From: Oceaniferula spumae
Lineage (GTDB): Bacteria; Verrucomicrobiota; Verrucomicrobiia; Verrucomicrobiales; Akkermansiaceae
Direction: 5' to 3'
DNA length: 64,000 nt
NCBI RefSeq assembly: GCF_042849255.1
Contig: NZ_AP026866.1
Coordinates: forward strand, 1,550,001 to 1,614,000
Shown: piece after piece, positions 63,416 through 64,000 of the stretch
How the letters are laid out: every line of letters begins with the position of its first letter
Numbering within the stretch: the stretch's first letter is position 1
Notes under the pieces: model-generated
Seen by the model: the letters and a program-made list of their open reading frames with translations, nothing else
Database searches by the model: none
What the model was told of the DNA's origin: nothing
Translations under genes and position numbers: made by a program

Positions 63416-64000
63416 TTAGGCTTCCGCGTTCGGGGAGGGAGCGGTTGGTGTTGATTGTTTTTTTCGTCCGGCGGACTGCATGATAAACCCGCCCAACTTC
63501 ATACCGAAGTGGATGAACAGACCTAACATGGCTACATAGAGACTGTACTTTGGCCACTGGTCCGAGGGGTTCTTAACGATGGCAAACCCTGACTGCGGGC
63601 GTTCGGTCTCACCCGACCAACGGGCCTGGTAGAGAGTGTATCCACCGTAACGCATCGGCTCGTTCATCTTGATGGTGAACTTCTTCTCATCGTTCCCTGC
63701 CAAACGCGTGATGACGCTCATGAAGGAGCTCGGTTTGCGAGTGCCTGGGTAGTATTCTCCCACAGATTCATCGAGTTTGACCCGGAAAGGCATCGGCCAG
63801 ATTTCACGCACGAGGGTAAAGCCGTAAATCTTGCCATCGATAGTGGCCGTCACGGGATCCCCCACCGGACCGTAGAGCAACAAACGGCTTTTGGGTGACT
63901 CTCCGGATTTTGGCAGCACGTTGACATAACACCCTGCAGCATTTTCCTCCTCAGTGGGTTCGACATCCTTATTTTGCAGCGCCAGGCCATCGACAACCAG
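63416..64000 (-). CDS. ResB-like cytochrome c biogenesis protein, C-terminal part
   Basis: The frame runs open to the right edge (base 64000), so the gene starts outside the window; the 195 codons here are its C-terminus. PMPFRVKLDESVGEYYPGT, TRLAGNDEKKFTIKMNEPMR, YGGYTLYQARWSGETERPQS and one membrane helix (WPKYSLYVAMLGLFIHFGM) match ResB (System II, Ccs1). Works with the CcsA-like protein encoded next to it. Confidence 0.85.
   Translation of the reverse strand: MVVDGLALQNKDVEPTEEENAAGCYVNVLPKSGESPKSRLLLYGPVGDPVTATIDGKIYGFTLVREIWPMPFRVKLDESVGEYYPGTRKPSSFMSVITRLAGNDEKKFTIKMNEPMRYGGYTLYQARWSGETERPQSGFAIVKNPSDQWPKYSLYVAMLGLFIHFGMKLGGFIMQSAGRKKQSTPTAPSPNAEA

Overview
The window looks like a chromosomal segment from a marine-type member of the Verrucomicrobia (Verrucomicrobiales or Rubritaleaceae-like). 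The pointers are four secreted proteins with a PEP-CTERM tail, a Verru_Chthon cassette protein A, a PVC-type membrane-bound dehydrogenase and haem protein (Piru_Ver_Nterm plus CxxCH), several sulfatases, and a moderately GC-rich genome whose start codons mostly lack a Shine-Dalgarno sequence. The family assignments come from motifs read in the translations; no database was searched.

Layout. 1-5 kb: the 3' end of RNase R, an AraC regulator and a VIT/vWA/TPR/DUF2135 lipoprotein. 5-6.6 kb: purH. 6.6-11.6 kb: a five-gene minus-strand Mn/Zn/Fe-type ABC uptake operon. It reads substrate-binding protein, outer-membrane channel-like protein, ATPase, a permease fused to a DtxR/MntR-like repressor, and a second permease, and it is preceded by a DtxR-box-like palindrome. 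11.6-30 kb: secreted and catabolic genes, comprising an SGNH esterase, a retropepsin-like protease, PEP-CTERM proteins, a beta-helix protein, a sugar isomerase-like TIM barrel, an alpha-galactosidase, a PVC haem protein and a glycosidase-like protein. These end in a three-gene operon with Verru_Chthon protein A and two tandem paralogues of unknown function. 30-34 kb: a reg_prop sensor kinase and its LuxR-type response regulator. 34-43 kb: a GntR regulator, two more PEP-CTERM proteins and three intact sulfatases, with two decayed sulfatase fragments among them, then a tRNA with anticodon CAU.

43-58 kb is mostly housekeeping: a YpfJ-type metallopeptidase, PolX, GlnD, an amidase, Mfd, a SurA-like foldase, an SDR and HemW. 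58-61.3 kb is visibly more AT-rich and holds two unrecognised exported helical-repeat proteins flanked by two broken genes. 61.3-64 kb is the CcsA/ResB cytochrome c maturation pair (ResB runs off the end); it fits the c-type haem protein at 20 kb.

The catabolic genes suggest degradation of a sulfated galactose-containing polysaccharide, with sulfatases removing sulfate, alpha-galactosidase trimming and PEP-CTERM proteins at the surface. This is inference. The most unusual sequence-level signal is a short heptamer, TGTTAGR (YCTAACA on the other strand), scattered across the window far more often than chance, inside genes and out, at a density that recalls DNA-uptake or Chi-like words. Other notable signals are a 32-bp element (27 identities) shared by the upstream regions of a PEP-CTERM gene and the Verru_Chthon operon, and the metal operon with its built-in regulator domain.
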